Source: Zopfochytrium polystomum
Taxonomy: Eukaryota; Chytridiomycota; Chytridiomycetes; Chytridiales; Chytridiaceae
NCBI GenBank assembly: GCA_025765615.1
Contig: JAIVFJ010000550.1
Location: forward strand, 1-25,612
DNA length: 25,612 nucleotides
Direction: 5' to 3'
Both the position numbers and the translations under genes were made by a program. The notes under the pieces are model-generated. The model was not told the DNA's origin. It ran no database searches and saw only the letters and a program-made list of their open reading frames with translations. Position 1 is the first letter of the stretch, and each line of letters starts with the position of its first letter. Of the stretch, positions 10,582 through 19,683 are shown piece by piece.

Positions 10582-11339
10582 TTAGTCCGAGTCCGAGTCC
10601 GAATCCGAGTAATAAGTCGTCTGCTGCCTCGGCTTCTTCTTCGACAACTTGACCGGCCTGTGCACCGCGGCCTCGGGCGCCACTTTCGAGTGGTACTTTG
10701 GTCCCTTGCCGACCAAACGCCGAAGCGGCGTGTCGCGTTCAACGTCCTTTTGCACGTCTTTCACCGCCTCGGGAACCTTGGCCCTGATGTCTTTCATGAG
10801 CGCGCGCCGCGACGCGAGCTCCTCGTCAGTCTCCTTGAACAGACGCGCGTTCCCGAAACGCGCAAAGGAAACCTTGCGGCCGTTCGCGGTTGGCGTCTTT
10901 GGTTTTTTCAGGACGGACTTTAGCGGAACCGACGGTGTCGAGGTGGAGGCGGACGGCGACGACGCGGGGGATTGCGGAGGAGATGCGCGACGGTGGACTT
11001 TGGTGGTTGAGGGAAACCGAGGAGTTGTTCGTGTGTCAGAAAAGGTATTGCGCGAGGAGGGACGCCGTGCGAAGTGTTCGACAACGGGGGGGGGGGGGTT
11101 GCGGTTGGTTTACCTCTAATTCCCGGTGATTGCTGGCCGTCCCCAAAGTACGCTGCTGCTTCTTCTTGCGGACGAAGAGCGGGTGATTGTCCGACGGGAG
11201 CTGCGACGGCGAGGGAATTCGAAGCGAAGAGAGCGACAACGCAGCCGCAGGCGACCAACGCGGCGACGACTGACGCCGCGAGCCAGCGCCGAAGGCTGTC
11301 GTTGACGTGTCCGGGCGACCGATGGGAGCGCTGTTTCAT
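10582..11339 (-). CDS. Small single-pass membrane protein with SILK- and RVxF-like PP1 docking motifs
   Basis: Two exons on the minus strand: 11339-11114 and 10997-10582, joined by a 116-bp intron (donor GTAAAC, branch-like CTGAC, acceptor AAAG). The spliced frame is 642 nt, giving 213 aa. The ATG at 11339 opens a basic N-terminus, then one hydrophobic helix (about residues 19-48), suggesting a signal anchor. A Ser/Pro-rich spacer leads to SVLKK (103-107) and KVSFARF (117-123). These resemble SILK and RVxF docking motifs for protein phosphatase 1, in the usual order. A charged helical region follows and the protein ends in an acidic Ser-Asp repeat. The intron carries a 13-C run on the coding strand, which is slippage-prone. 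The role as a PP1 partner is inferred; no enzymatic domain is visible. Confidence 0.68.
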
Positions 11340-12238
11340 ATCTCTTTTTTTTTTGTGTTGGCTTGGTTTGATTTGGTTTGAGGGAATTGAGGGAATTGAT
11401 TGCAGCGAGCGGGGAGCGGGAGCGGGGGCAGCCGACTGAGTGCTTTTGGTGATGAAACTGACTTCGTCGCCGCGTGGGAGAGGGGCGCCGCTATTTATGA
11501 GAAGACGTTTTAATGTTTGTAGTTTGCAAGGGGGAGGACGCCTGCCTATTTTTCCTTATTGGTTTTTTTTCTTTCTTTTTCTCTTTTTTTATTCCCTTTG
11601 TGGGCGCAGCCCGCCTCGGGAGGATTGCCGACGCTTCCGCGCGCGAATAAATACTTGTCATCATCATCATACGGGGAGTCGAGTCGAGTCGAAAGGGCCG
11701 GAAAAGGAAAGAAAGAGAAAACAAAAAGATAAAGAAGAAAAAAAAAAGTCTGTGTCTGCCTTTCTGTCTGTCTGTCTCTCTGTCGCTGTCTCTGTCGGCG
11801 TCTCCGCACGTCGGCGCAGCGAGTCTCCGCCTGTGCATCCGCGTTCCACCAGCCAGGCCAAAAGTGTGTACGTACGTACATACATACACGCTCAGCCCGC
11901 CGCACACTTGCCCGGCCTTCCTTCCTTCCGCCCGCGATCGATGCCGCCAGCTGGGTGTGTGTGTGTGTGGGTGTGTATGTATGTATGTGTGTTCGTCACC
12001 TTCCTTGCTCTGTGCCACCAGCAGCAGCAGAGCGAGAGCGCGCACTCAGCCTTCCCTGCCGCAATTCCTGCACCCGGCCGATCAGCGCAAATCTCTTCAC
12101 GCTAAATAATCCGGGTCCGTCTCGTCCCAATCATGCCTTCACATGTACACGTATTTCTCCCGTTCACCCTCCACCCTCATTAAAGCAAATTCGTGCACGC
12201 CACAACCAAAAAAAAAAAAAAAAGAAAAAGAAGAAAAA
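11340..12238. other. Microsatellite-rich stretch upstream of the PP1-motif gene
   Basis: No supported gene. It contains TCATCATCATCAT near 11658, a CTGT-rich patch near 11755-11800, a CGTA/CATA run near 11866-11888, a (GT)n tract interrupted by GTAT units at about 11954-11992, CAGCAGCAG near 12021 and an A-rich run at about 12208-12238. Open frames on both strands are products of these repeats. The right-hand part may carry the promoter of whatever lies at 12239. Confidence 0.6.
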
Positions 12239-12821
12239 ATGGGTTCAAATCGCTCACAGCTCTATTCTGGCGGCGGTCAAAGTCGCCTCCGGTCGCAAGC
12301 TGTGCGCCGTGAGTTTTTGTTTCCACAATGCTTCTTCTCTTGAATTGTAACTGAACTCATCATCAACAAAAAGGCTCCGGGAAAACAATTACCACTCATT
12401 CCACATTGGTGGCCAGCACAAAGAATATCCCTATCGCACCAACAAAACCGACAACATCTGCTGAGTGGTCGTCTTCGACTTCTAAGTTTACGGCAAGCGG
12501 TTCGTCATGCAGAACACGTCCGGCTACAGCGGCAAGATCGGATGGCCGAACCATACCGGTGAATATGGCGAGGCTCTCCAAACCCATCCCGGCGCACACT
12601 TGGCCCCCAAACATGGATCTGCGAACAAGGGGAAGCAGTTGATCCCTCTTTCAGCCAGCGCTTCCAGCGATCGCGGTGAGCGCGGCTTCGTCCTCATGAC
12701 CGTAAACGACTGCCTCCTCTGCTGCCCACTTCTCCACAAACCCAAACTGGATCTGCATGGACGACTCCACTCCATCGCCTCACTCATCCTCATCCCCTTG
12801 CTCATCAACGAGGCGATCTAG
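12239..12821 (+). pseudogene. Possible broken gene of unknown function
   Basis: An ATG at 12239 starts a 23-codon frame that runs into a plausible donor (GTGAGT at 12309), with an acceptor at the AAAAAG ending near 12372. Beyond the acceptor, one frame looks protein-like: it includes HIGGQHKEYPYRTNKTDN, then VVVFDF and VYGKRFVMQNTSGYSG, and continues to 12821. It is broken by TGA and TAA codons at about 12461-12484. A second frame (to 12642) is open but Ser/Thr-rich and less convincing. I cannot assign a family. The combination of good splice signals and broken protein-like sequence suggests a decayed gene, but this is weakly supported. Confidence 0.25.
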
Positions 12822-13092
12822 AACCCCGCGGACGATCCATCGAAGATCTGGCCCTCGCGGACCTCTCACGCTTGGTGTAAGGTGAGGCTGCTTACTGTGG
12901 CTGACCGTCTGCTGACGCCAACGCGAACCACCTTCAAATAGAGACACAAGCAGTTTACACGGTTCCCGCACCAAGCTTGCACGTGGACGGCTCGGGCTGT
13001 GCGACGCTGCTGCACGGGATGGTCCTCGTTTCTCCAGCGTTGCTTTCTTGTTTTTTGGTGTCGCCGTGTGGAACATGCGCTTCGTTTGAGAC
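12822..13092. other. Spacer with no visible feature
   Basis: This short stretch precedes repeat copy B. I see no gene, RNA or repeat that I can support. Confidence 0.5.
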
Positions 13093-13538
13093 TGATCGCG
13101 AGTGCATGGGGATGAGGGGACGGGCTCCTGGTGACCGTATGTATGGGGAGGGGGAGGGGGTTGGGGGAGGGAAAGGGTGAAAGAAATAATACAGACAACA
13201 CGAACGGTTAACAGCAGTCAAATGACTACCACCGTGAGCGTGGCCTTCTTTTCTCGAACAGCCATACTTGCCTTGGCTGCGAAATTTTTTTTTCTTTTGC
13301 CTGAATTCCGCCATCTTTGGACAAATTGTCTGGATGGGCGAGCGGACAGCGGGCGACGGTGGTGGTGGCGGCGGCTGCTGGGGTGAGCGACGACGAAGAC
13401 GACACTTGTCGCTCTTGCTGCTGCTGGTGCTGCCGAGTCGACGACTCCACCATCTGCAGGTCGTGGTCGGCGCCGTCGTCGTCGTCGTCGCTGTCGTCGT
13501 TGTCATTCGCTGAGGCTGAGGAAAACGAAATGGGCTGT
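13093..13538 (+). repeat. Dispersed repeat, copy B
   Basis: It aligns with 25303-25612 at the right end of the window and starts at the same GATCGCGAGTG. Shared blocks include CACGAACGGTTAACA, TGGATGGGCGAGCGGAC, GGGTGAGCGACGACGAAGAC, GAGTCGACGACTCCACCATC and GAGGAAAACGAAATGGGCTG. Copy B has an extra segment of about 80 bp near 13218-13300 that copy C lacks. On the minus strand both copies can be read in one shared frame: an acidic run, then DLQMVESST, a Gln-rich run, a Ser-rich run, a TAAATTT-like stretch and PLAHP. The copies differ there by a 9-bp in-frame indel. It may be an exon of a repeated gene family or a low-complexity repeat. Confidence 0.8.
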
Positions 13539-13947
13539 CTCGACTACGTGTAGACGCTTGAGATCCGGCAGCGGGAGGAGGGCTAGATCTGTGAGCGACG
13601 ACATTTGGATTGGGAGGATGGGAGCAAGGCTCCTGGACCAAGCACACCGCCTCGACGACATTTGCCAGAAAGGAAAGAAATGACAAAGGTGTGGCTGGGA
13701 TATAATATTGACCAAACTTGTTGCGAGGGCAATGGGTTCATTGACAAGAGGGGAAATAGCAGGGTGAGAGTATTAGTTGCAACAACATTAGGATGCTCGA
13801 ATTCAAGAATTAACCAAATAAAGCTGGGTATAAGCGGCAAGCCCTTTGAGAGCCGACAAAGAGGTGTATGAAGCCGGGCCGGGAAGGAAAGAGAAGGTGG
13901 TATATCCACAACCCGGCTATCCTCCGGCTGACGCATGCTGCAAAATG
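13539..13947. other. Spacer downstream of the HNH gene
   Basis: This lies between repeat copy B and the stop codon of the minus-strand HNH gene. It would hold that gene's 3' untranslated region. I see no confident polyadenylation signal, gene or repeat. Confidence 0.5.
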
Positions 13948-14856
13948 TCACGAAAGCTCCATGACGACAGCAAGATTTTGCAACTTGCCAGCAACCGCAA
14001 ACAGCTCGGAACTGTCTCCTTCGTCTTCAAGCCTGCGAACGGTCTGCTTCACCGTTCGTTCCATCTCTCGTTTTATCTCCTTCGTCACCTCCCTGCTAAG
14101 CTTCGCCTGTGACAGCATGTAACCAGTGAGGCCACCGGGCCGAAGCGGGCGGCTCATAAAGTGGTCATCAAGGAATTCTTTTACCGCCGCGCCTTTCGCC
14201 CAATTCGTTTCCTCGAATGTAAAGCGCAGATTGTCCTCCCGATCGACCGCCAACTCGCGGAGGTGATCCAGCAAGTCCTGATCGCCCCTGTCCGCCTTGC
14301 CGTCGCGCAGCACGCCGCCGAACGCCGCCGAGAATATCTGCTTCTCGACAACGTGGTCGAGGTGCGAGCGGTCGTGGTCCAACCTCTTGCTCGGATCATA
14401 TGCGTCACGGCCGTCCCACAGACGTTCCTCTTGCTTGGATCGCAGCGTGCTGTCACTGAACCGGGACGGCTTGACGTAGAACTCACTGTAGGCCGGGTCG
14501 TGCGTGTAGGAGCAGAACAGGCGGCCGTCGCGCTTGATCGGCTTCAGGCACGGCTGCCCGTCGGCTTTTACACCCGCACACTTGATGGTTTCGGATTTTC
14601 CACTGTCGCCCTGCGGATTGTGTATCACCGTCGTCCTCGTCGTCGTCGTTGTCTGTACGTGCGGGAGGCTTGTGCCAGTGGCAGTACCCGCCCCCTTGAA
14701 TCCCGGTCGGCATTCGCACGGCGGCGCTTTCTTCTTCGTGTAGCTGCAGGACGCACTTGAGGCGCTGTGCTGTGGGCAGTAGCCATCTTTGTCCAGATCG
14801 GAATCCTCAGGGCACACGGCTTTACGGGCAGTTGAGTAACCTTTGCAAGTGGACAT
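13948..14856 (-). CDS. Predicted HNH (His-Me finger) endonuclease with two Cys/His knuckles
   Basis: A single open frame of 302 aa from the ATG at 14856 to TGA at 13948; the frame stays open upstream but without another ATG. Two similar metal-binding patterns are visible: C4-x10-C15-x11-C27-x2-H30 and C93-x9-C103-x11-C115-x3-H119, separated by a Thr-rich spacer (about 68-78). The second half carries LDHVVEKQ (Asp167-His168), then DNLRF (Asn209) and TNWAKG (Asn218, Lys221). This is the order and spacing of an HNH nuclease, with His168 the likely general base. A charged helical C-terminus follows. The substrate (chromosomal, mobile-element or foreign DNA) cannot be told. A Harbinger element sits 64 bp upstream. 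The endonuclease call rests on motif layout, not a database match; the knuckle pairing is directly visible. Confidence 0.65.
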   Translation of the reverse strand: MSTCKGYSTARKAVCPEDSDLDKDGYCPQHSASSASCSYTKKKAPPCECRPGFKGAGTATGTSLPHVQTTTTTRTTVIHNPQGDSGKSETIKCAGVKADGQPCLKPIKRDGRLFCSYTHDPAYSEFYVKPSRFSDSTLRSKQEERLWDGRDAYDPSKRLDHDRSHLDHVVEKQIFSAAFGGVLRDGKADRGDQDLLDHLRELAVDREDNLRFTFEETNWAKGAAVKEFLDDHFMSRPLRPGGLTGYMLSQAKLSREVTKEIKREMERTVKQTVRRLEDEGDSSELFAVAGKLQNLAVVMELS

Positions 14857-14923
14857 CACGACAGCAAAAATCGATTGTTGCGGCGGAAATTGCCAGAATA
14901 ATTGGTGCTTAGAAAGCAACTAA

Positions 14924-14939
14924 GGCCTCGCTCGGCGCC
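14924..14939 (+). repeat. Left terminal inverted repeat of the Harbinger element
   Basis: GGCCTCGCTCGGCGCC, followed by GAAAA. It is the exact reverse complement of 18258-18273 and directly follows the TAA target duplication. It contains the palindrome GGCGCC. Confidence 0.95.
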
Positions 14940-14952
14940 GAAAATCTCCTAA

Positions 14953-16630
14953 ATGAAAAACTGTATTGTATCGCGATTTGTCTCTCGGCCGCTACAATTC
15001 ACTCTTTCCCGCACGGGTCGCTCGGCGCCGGATTCTGTTTGCCACTTTTGCTCCAGTCTGCTCGGCGCTGAGTGGATCCAGATAAAAAACAGGAAAATTG
15101 GAAAAAATGCTCGGCGCCAGATCCAAATCGGGCAGGTGACCGAGCCGTGCATGAACTGCTCGGCCCCGCCGTTTTTCTTCCCGCAAAAAGGCCAGAATCG
15201 AAAAACAGGTCGGGACCTGTATTTCGCCTTTGGTTTGGGACATTTGACCGTTGTTTTGACTGCCCGCTCTGCACCGATCTCCGATCACAAGACAGCTGTA
15301 TGCACGTCCAAGTTGCGTGGTCAAGACTGGTTGGACGAGCTTCGCAGGGGGCATAAGGATCGCATTCACAATGCTCTTCGCATGGACATAGAAACGTTTG
15401 AGTTAAGTCCCATTCACCTCATTGAGGTCGTTCCTGTCCCGCTCTGATCCAATCTCTGCGATCCACCCATGGTCACAGCCGTCTCACAAAGCTTCTCGTG
15501 GCGACAGGGAAGCTCCCAAGTACTCGTTACATGTCCCACGATGAACAGCTCGCGATTTTCCTTTACACTTGCTCTGGAAACGTTTCGTCGAGGATTGTCC
15601 GCGAGCGCTTCCAGCGAAGTGCTGACACTGTCAGTCGTTCCTTCAAGGGCGTCATCCGTGCGCTTGTTTCGCTGAAGAAACGCTACTTGAAACTTCCTGT
15701 CGTTGGAGTCAGATCCACTACCCCTACTGAGATCCGCCGAGATCGCAAACTTTACCCATACTTCAAAGATTGCATTGGTTTGACTGTGTCATGATCTGCC
15801 TTTTAATCCAACCCTTTCCTCAGGTGCGATCGACGGATCACACATCTCTGCGGCCGTTCTGGAAACTCAATCAATTGCTTGGCGGAATCGGAAGGGTACA
15901 CTCAGCCAGAATGTACTCGCTGTCTGCGGCTTTGACATGCGATTTCAGTACATACTGGCTGGATGGGAGGGAAGCGCTCATGACAGTAAGGTACTGTTGT
16001 TGATGAATTGCACGATCATCTGAACAGTCTCGAAAAGGTCCTTTCAAACGCGTTGGAATTGGGGTTTTCTGTCCCTCCAGGAAAATACTACTTAGCTGAT
16101 GCTGGCTACGCGCTGTCCAGCCAGTTTCTCGTTCCATATCGAGGTGTCCGTTACCACTTGAAAGAATTTGCACAAGGAAACTTGAGGTGTGTTGCTTCTG
16201 CTTCTTTGCATTTCTCTTCTGCGATCCTCTCCCCATTCACCTCCGGCACACATTATTTTCTCACTAAATGTTCTCGACCGCCCACAGGCCTTCAGGTCCA
16301 AAGGAGCTGTTCAACCTCCGCCATGCTTCTGCAAGAAACGTCATTGAGAGGATCTTTGGAGCCTTGAAGAAACGCTTTCCTATGCTCTCCAACATGAAGC
16401 CTTTCCCAATCGAAGTGCAAGTGGATTTGGTTACTGCGCTTGCAATTTTGTTCAACTTCATTCGGGAGGAGGGAAAGTCTGATAGCTTCGACGATTCTGT
16501 TGATGACGAATTGTCGGATTCACCAGATGATGACACAGGTGTGGCAGATGACCGAGGGGCTGGGGCTTTTCGCGACAAGATAGCCATGCAGATGTGGAAT
16601 GATTATGTCGCTTTTCGTGCTTTGCGTTGA
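14953..16630 (+). CDS. Harbinger-type DDE transposase
   Basis: Predicted exons: 14953-15426, 15492-15777, 15824-15990, 16038-16186 and 16288-16630, in frame throughout, about 472 aa. The N-terminal part includes RGQDWLDELRRGHKDRI, common in this family, then a helix-turn-helix-like region around SHDEQLAIFLYTCSGNVSSR. The catalytic core is complete: AIDGSHI (first Asp), GWEGSAHDSKVL, YYLADAGYA (second Asp) and NVIERIFGALKKRFPML (Glu). A short acidic tail follows. The protein would cut and rejoin the element in the nucleus, probably with the Myb-like partner at 16667-18101. Uncertain points are the start (the ATG at 14953 lies close to the terminal repeat; ATG 15151 is an alternative) and the first intron, whose donor GTCGTT is weak. 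The later introns of 46, 47 and 101 bp have fair signals. Confidence 0.88.
14983..15168 (+). repeat. Subterminal GCTCGGCGCC-type motifs, probable transposase binding sites
   Basis: The core of the left terminal repeat recurs in the same orientation inside the left end. Copies: TCGCTCGGCGCCG at 15018-15030, TGCTCGGCGCTG at 15059-15070, TGCTCGGCGCCAG at 15108-15120, GCTCGGCCCCG at 15158-15168 and a weaker CTCGGCCGC at 14984-14992. Spacing between neighbours is about 37-53 bp. The right end has no comparable series. Multiple subterminal sites are common binding sites for transposases or their partners; the function here is inferred. Confidence 0.75.
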
Positions 16631-16647
16631 GACCAGTTTTATTGATC

Positions 16648-16653
16648 AATAAA
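16648..16653 (+). terminator. Polyadenylation signal of the transposase gene
   Basis: AATAAA lies 18 bp after the transposase stop codon. The mRNA would end inside the 3' part of the convergent Myb-like gene, so the two transcripts probably overlap tail to tail. Confidence 0.55.
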
Positions 16654-16666
16654 AAGCTCCATGACT

Positions 16667-18101
16667 TCAATGCTTTTGCTTCACCAAGTGCTTGATGAAG
16701 CCCACGCGAACACGATCATCTTGGAACGAGAGAAACAAGTCGGCATTTACTGGGTTACTCGCAAAAATCTCACTAGCAACAAAAATGTCTTCCATACGAA
16801 GGAACTCATTCAGAGGGTCGACATCATCTGATCGAACCAGAGAATTGAGCAGACCGCCAGCTTGCATGATGTTGTTCATCCGCATCACTGCTGCCGAGGG
16901 TGGCATGGGGGGTAAGGGTGGAGGAGCAGGGATAGGGTTTGCAGCTAGGTCAGCGATGGATTGTCCCAACTTGTCAAGTGAGCCCTGCCATGCGATAGTT
17001 GCTTGTGAAGCCGATCCTTGGCCTTTGGCATGTGATCGCTTTGGCCGCATCCCAACACCAATGGACTCGTCAGGCGACGCAGCTCTTTGTTTCTGTGAGA
17101 CCCCGGTTGCTAGAGCTGGTGCAGGTGATGGCGAAGTCGATGCTGCTGAGGGTGTTGTTCGATCAGTGTTGAGAGCAAACGGAATTTCGTCAGCAGTCTC
17201 GTCCTCACTGCTGTCATTGTCATTGCTGTTGCCCTCTTCGTTCAAAGAAAGCGTGTCGTCTGTTAGAGCCTCTGACAATCCACTGGCATCAGCTTCCACC
17301 TCGTTTGCAGTTTGACTGCGTGCTGAAGATGCCCTCTTTGCCGAAGAGCTTTTTGCAAAACGTCCACTTGCAGCAGTCTTTTCAAATATCGACTTCAGCA
17401 CGGGATAGTCAGGGCAACCAAGAGCCCTTAGGTCTTTGTACATCGGACGGGAGCCTTTTGGTTGAGCCTGAGAAGAGTAAAAGGTATGCAATCAGAAGAA
17501 AAGCCAATGAGAAGGACGAACAAGAGGGCAAATCTAGGAATACCCACCGCTACGAATGCGTCGAAAACGACGTCGTCGACCAAAGGTTTGAAAGACTGCT
17601 CACTCCAGCCCCACCCACTCAAACCCTTCATCTTCTGGATTGCCTCCCACCTGAAGCAAAGCATACAATGAGATCGACGGGTCCCAGGTCGCAAGTTGAT
17701 GAACTCAGTCAAACAGCTCACCTCCTCTTCTCAACATAGTACCGAGACTTAAGCGGCTGAATGGCCACTGCCATCTTAAATCGACGGATGAACGACGCCT
17801 GTGCTTTCTTCCAGGCCTCCGGCTTCAAACTTCCCCCAGCCCGTTTTCCTTTCTTCGCCAGGTGCTGCAACGTCTTCAACAGAAAGGAAGCTCTTTCACG
17901 TGTCCAGGTCATTTGCTCATGCAAAGGGCGATCGGTTTTCTCTCCATTGTCGCTGAAGGCATCGTCGCTGAGGGTAGTTGCAGTGATGGAGATGGACGAC
18001 TCGGACGCTGGTACGTCTGGTGAGAAATCTGTTGGTGCAGCAGTTTGGGGAGGATGGGCTGTCCGCTTTGGCGGCTTCTTGGCAGATGCTTTCCCTCCCA
18101 T
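16667..18101 (-). CDS. Myb/SANT-like DNA-binding protein of the Harbinger element
   Basis: Three minus-strand exons: 18101-17722, 17650-17548 and 17467-16667, 1284 nt, 427 aa. Introns of 71 bp (GTGAGC...TTCAG) and 80 bp (GTGGGT...CTCAG) have good signals. The ATG at 18101 begins MGGKASAKKPPKR, a basic stretch that may be a nuclear signal. A Myb/SANT-like domain starts at MTWTRERASFLLKTL and continues with SLKPEAWKKAQASF, LKSRYYVEKRRWEAI and SGWGWSEQSFKPLV, ending at PMYKDLRALGCPDYPVL. This is the layout of the accessory DNA-binding protein of PIF/Harbinger elements. The remainder is Ser/Glu/Asp-rich, with a Pro-rich patch and a helical C-terminus. It would recruit the transposase to the element ends; this role is inferred from the family. 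Confidence 0.88.
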
Positions 18102-18257
18102 TTTGGCAAAAACAGAAACCAAATCTCAATCAAGGCAGAGACCTTGTACACAGGTTGAATCATCATTCAGATGCGATCTGCGATAATATGGAGAGAAACA
18201 GAAACTGAATCGGGAAGGACAAAATTTTGGTTCAGAATCACGCCTTGATATTTTTTT

Positions 18258-18273
18258 GGCGCCGAGCGAGGCC
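18258..18273 (-). repeat. Right terminal inverted repeat of the Harbinger element
   Basis: On the plus strand it reads GGCGCCGAGCGAGGCC, the exact reverse complement of the left repeat. It is followed directly by the TAA target duplication at 18274-18276 and preceded by a T-run. Confidence 0.95.
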
Positions 18274-18276
18274 TAA

Positions 18277-19640
18277 AGCAATTGCTGTTTTTGTTTTCTT
18301 TTCTTTTCCTTGTTTCTTTTTTTAGTGCACGCTTGTCCCATGATGTATTTCTTTTCTGAAAATAGAACTTGATTGATAATCATCTGACGCCTTCTCGAAG
18401 CTACTAACGAGTTTCTTTCATCCAGCAGCATGCGCTGAAAGCCGTTCACGCTGCCCACGAGCATCCGAAGGACGCAAACGCCGATTGAGCGGGTGGTGAT
18501 ACATGGAATTCCAGACATTCTCGGACAGCCTCAACGCCTGTTACTACCCGGTTTGGCGACGAAGCCAGGTAGATTGCATCGAATGCTGTAAGAACGATAA
18601 GCCAAGAAGAAAACGGCTAGCAAAATGAGCGATTTGAAGACAAACGGCAAGGAAGGAAAAGTAGATGGAATTCGACCCAAAGTTATTATTCAACGAAGTT
18701 TTCATGCACACAATCGACGTGGTGACTCTTGCGCACGCAGTTGAGAGCATCCACGCTCAAAGACTAGTCTCCTCGCACGCGGCTTCAAACAGACCCACCT
18801 TCGTCGTTCATTGAATAACGGCTTGATTGATGCGTTGTTCCGTAAAAAACTTGGATTCATCTGACCTCAGCGAAACTTGACCGTGCACTACAAACAAGGC
18901 ACGATGAAGGGAAAGTTCATAGCGAATATCGTTGGCGGGCAGTAAGACGATGCAGGAGAGAAAGAAAGGGCGACACATGGGTTTTCGCGACGCCAGTGTT
19001 TGCCAAGTAAACAGGATGCAACGAAATCAAGCTATAGCTGCTCGTTCTCCGCAGCCGTCCCAGAATTCTTTTTTTTCGAACTTCGCACTGCCTTCCTTGT
19101 ACCTCTCGCTCGTCGTCCTTGTCGACGAGTGATTTGAGTCAAACTTGACTGCCAGAAGACTGTTTCGACAAAGGAGGAGGGGGCTTCGAACCTGCGTCGG
19201 CTTCTTGCTGTCATAGGTCAAGCAACACCAAAATTATTTGTTTGTAGGAGGAAACCTTCTTTTCCTGCCACACTTTCCCACCACACAACCACACTGTCGC
19301 AATGTCAAGGGATTGGTCAATTCGCGAAACCAATTATGAAGAGCAAGTGGCACCATTCCTAGGTCGTCTAATGGTTGAGATTCCTGTGAGGATGACAGGC
19401 CGTCAAGCCTGTGACCTCAAAAAAAAGAGTGTATACCCACTTTTTCACTGATAATTGTGAGGATTATCCACCTGTCTCGAAGCGCGTTATACACGCATTC
19501 AGCTTGGACTCCGTTGTATATATTATTATTTTATTATTATTGGTTGTCCACATAAGCCACTGACTGACACTTGTTGTCGCGCCTACGTCACCTGTCACTA
19601 TTATTATTTGTGCTCTTATTACTATTATTATTCTGTACAA
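18277..19640. other. Right flank of the transposon, no confident gene
   Basis: The first part is the DNA that lay upstream of the HNH gene before the insertion. Two minus-strand frames look mildly protein-like. 18544-18750 has a hydrophobic run (FSFLAVCLQIAHFASRFLLGL) that could be a membrane helix. 18273-18518 includes VCVLRMLVGSVNGFQRMLLDE. Stop codons separate them and no good splice sites join them, so they may be remains of a membrane protein gene. At 19361-19417 a 57-nt foldback pairs AGGTCGT with GTGACCT. TTA/ATT runs occur near 19520-19540 and 19600-19632. Confidence 0.4.
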
Positions 19641-19683
19641 CGGCTGCAGACCGAGTGACTCAGTGTTTGCTCAACCGCTGGCA

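Larger units (their letters stand above)
14924..18273 (+). mobile_element. Complete PIF/Harbinger DNA transposon (3350 bp)
   Basis: The element is bounded by perfect 16-bp terminal inverted repeats (GGCCTCGCTCGGCGCC) and flanked by a 3-bp TAA duplication at 14921-14923 and 18274-18276. A 3-bp TAA/TTA target duplication is typical of this superfamily. It carries both genes expected of an autonomous copy: a DDE transposase on the plus strand and a Myb/SANT-like protein on the minus strand, convergent with stop codons 36 bp apart. Both reading frames are intact and the catalytic residues are present. Intact genes, perfect repeats and a perfect duplication suggest a recent insertion. The reconstructed empty site joins AAGCAAC-TAA-AGCAATTG. 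Confidence 0.94.

Noticed and set aside
18273..18750. Possible multi-pass membrane protein on the minus strand right of the transposon
   Set aside because: Only one or two hydrophobic segments are visible, stops separate the frames, and no splice sites join them.
19361..19417. 57-nt foldback resembling a tRNA, with 7-bp acceptor-like pairing
   Set aside because: It lacks a T-arm with a TTC motif, the anticodon loop would be nine bases, and it is too short for a nuclear tRNA.
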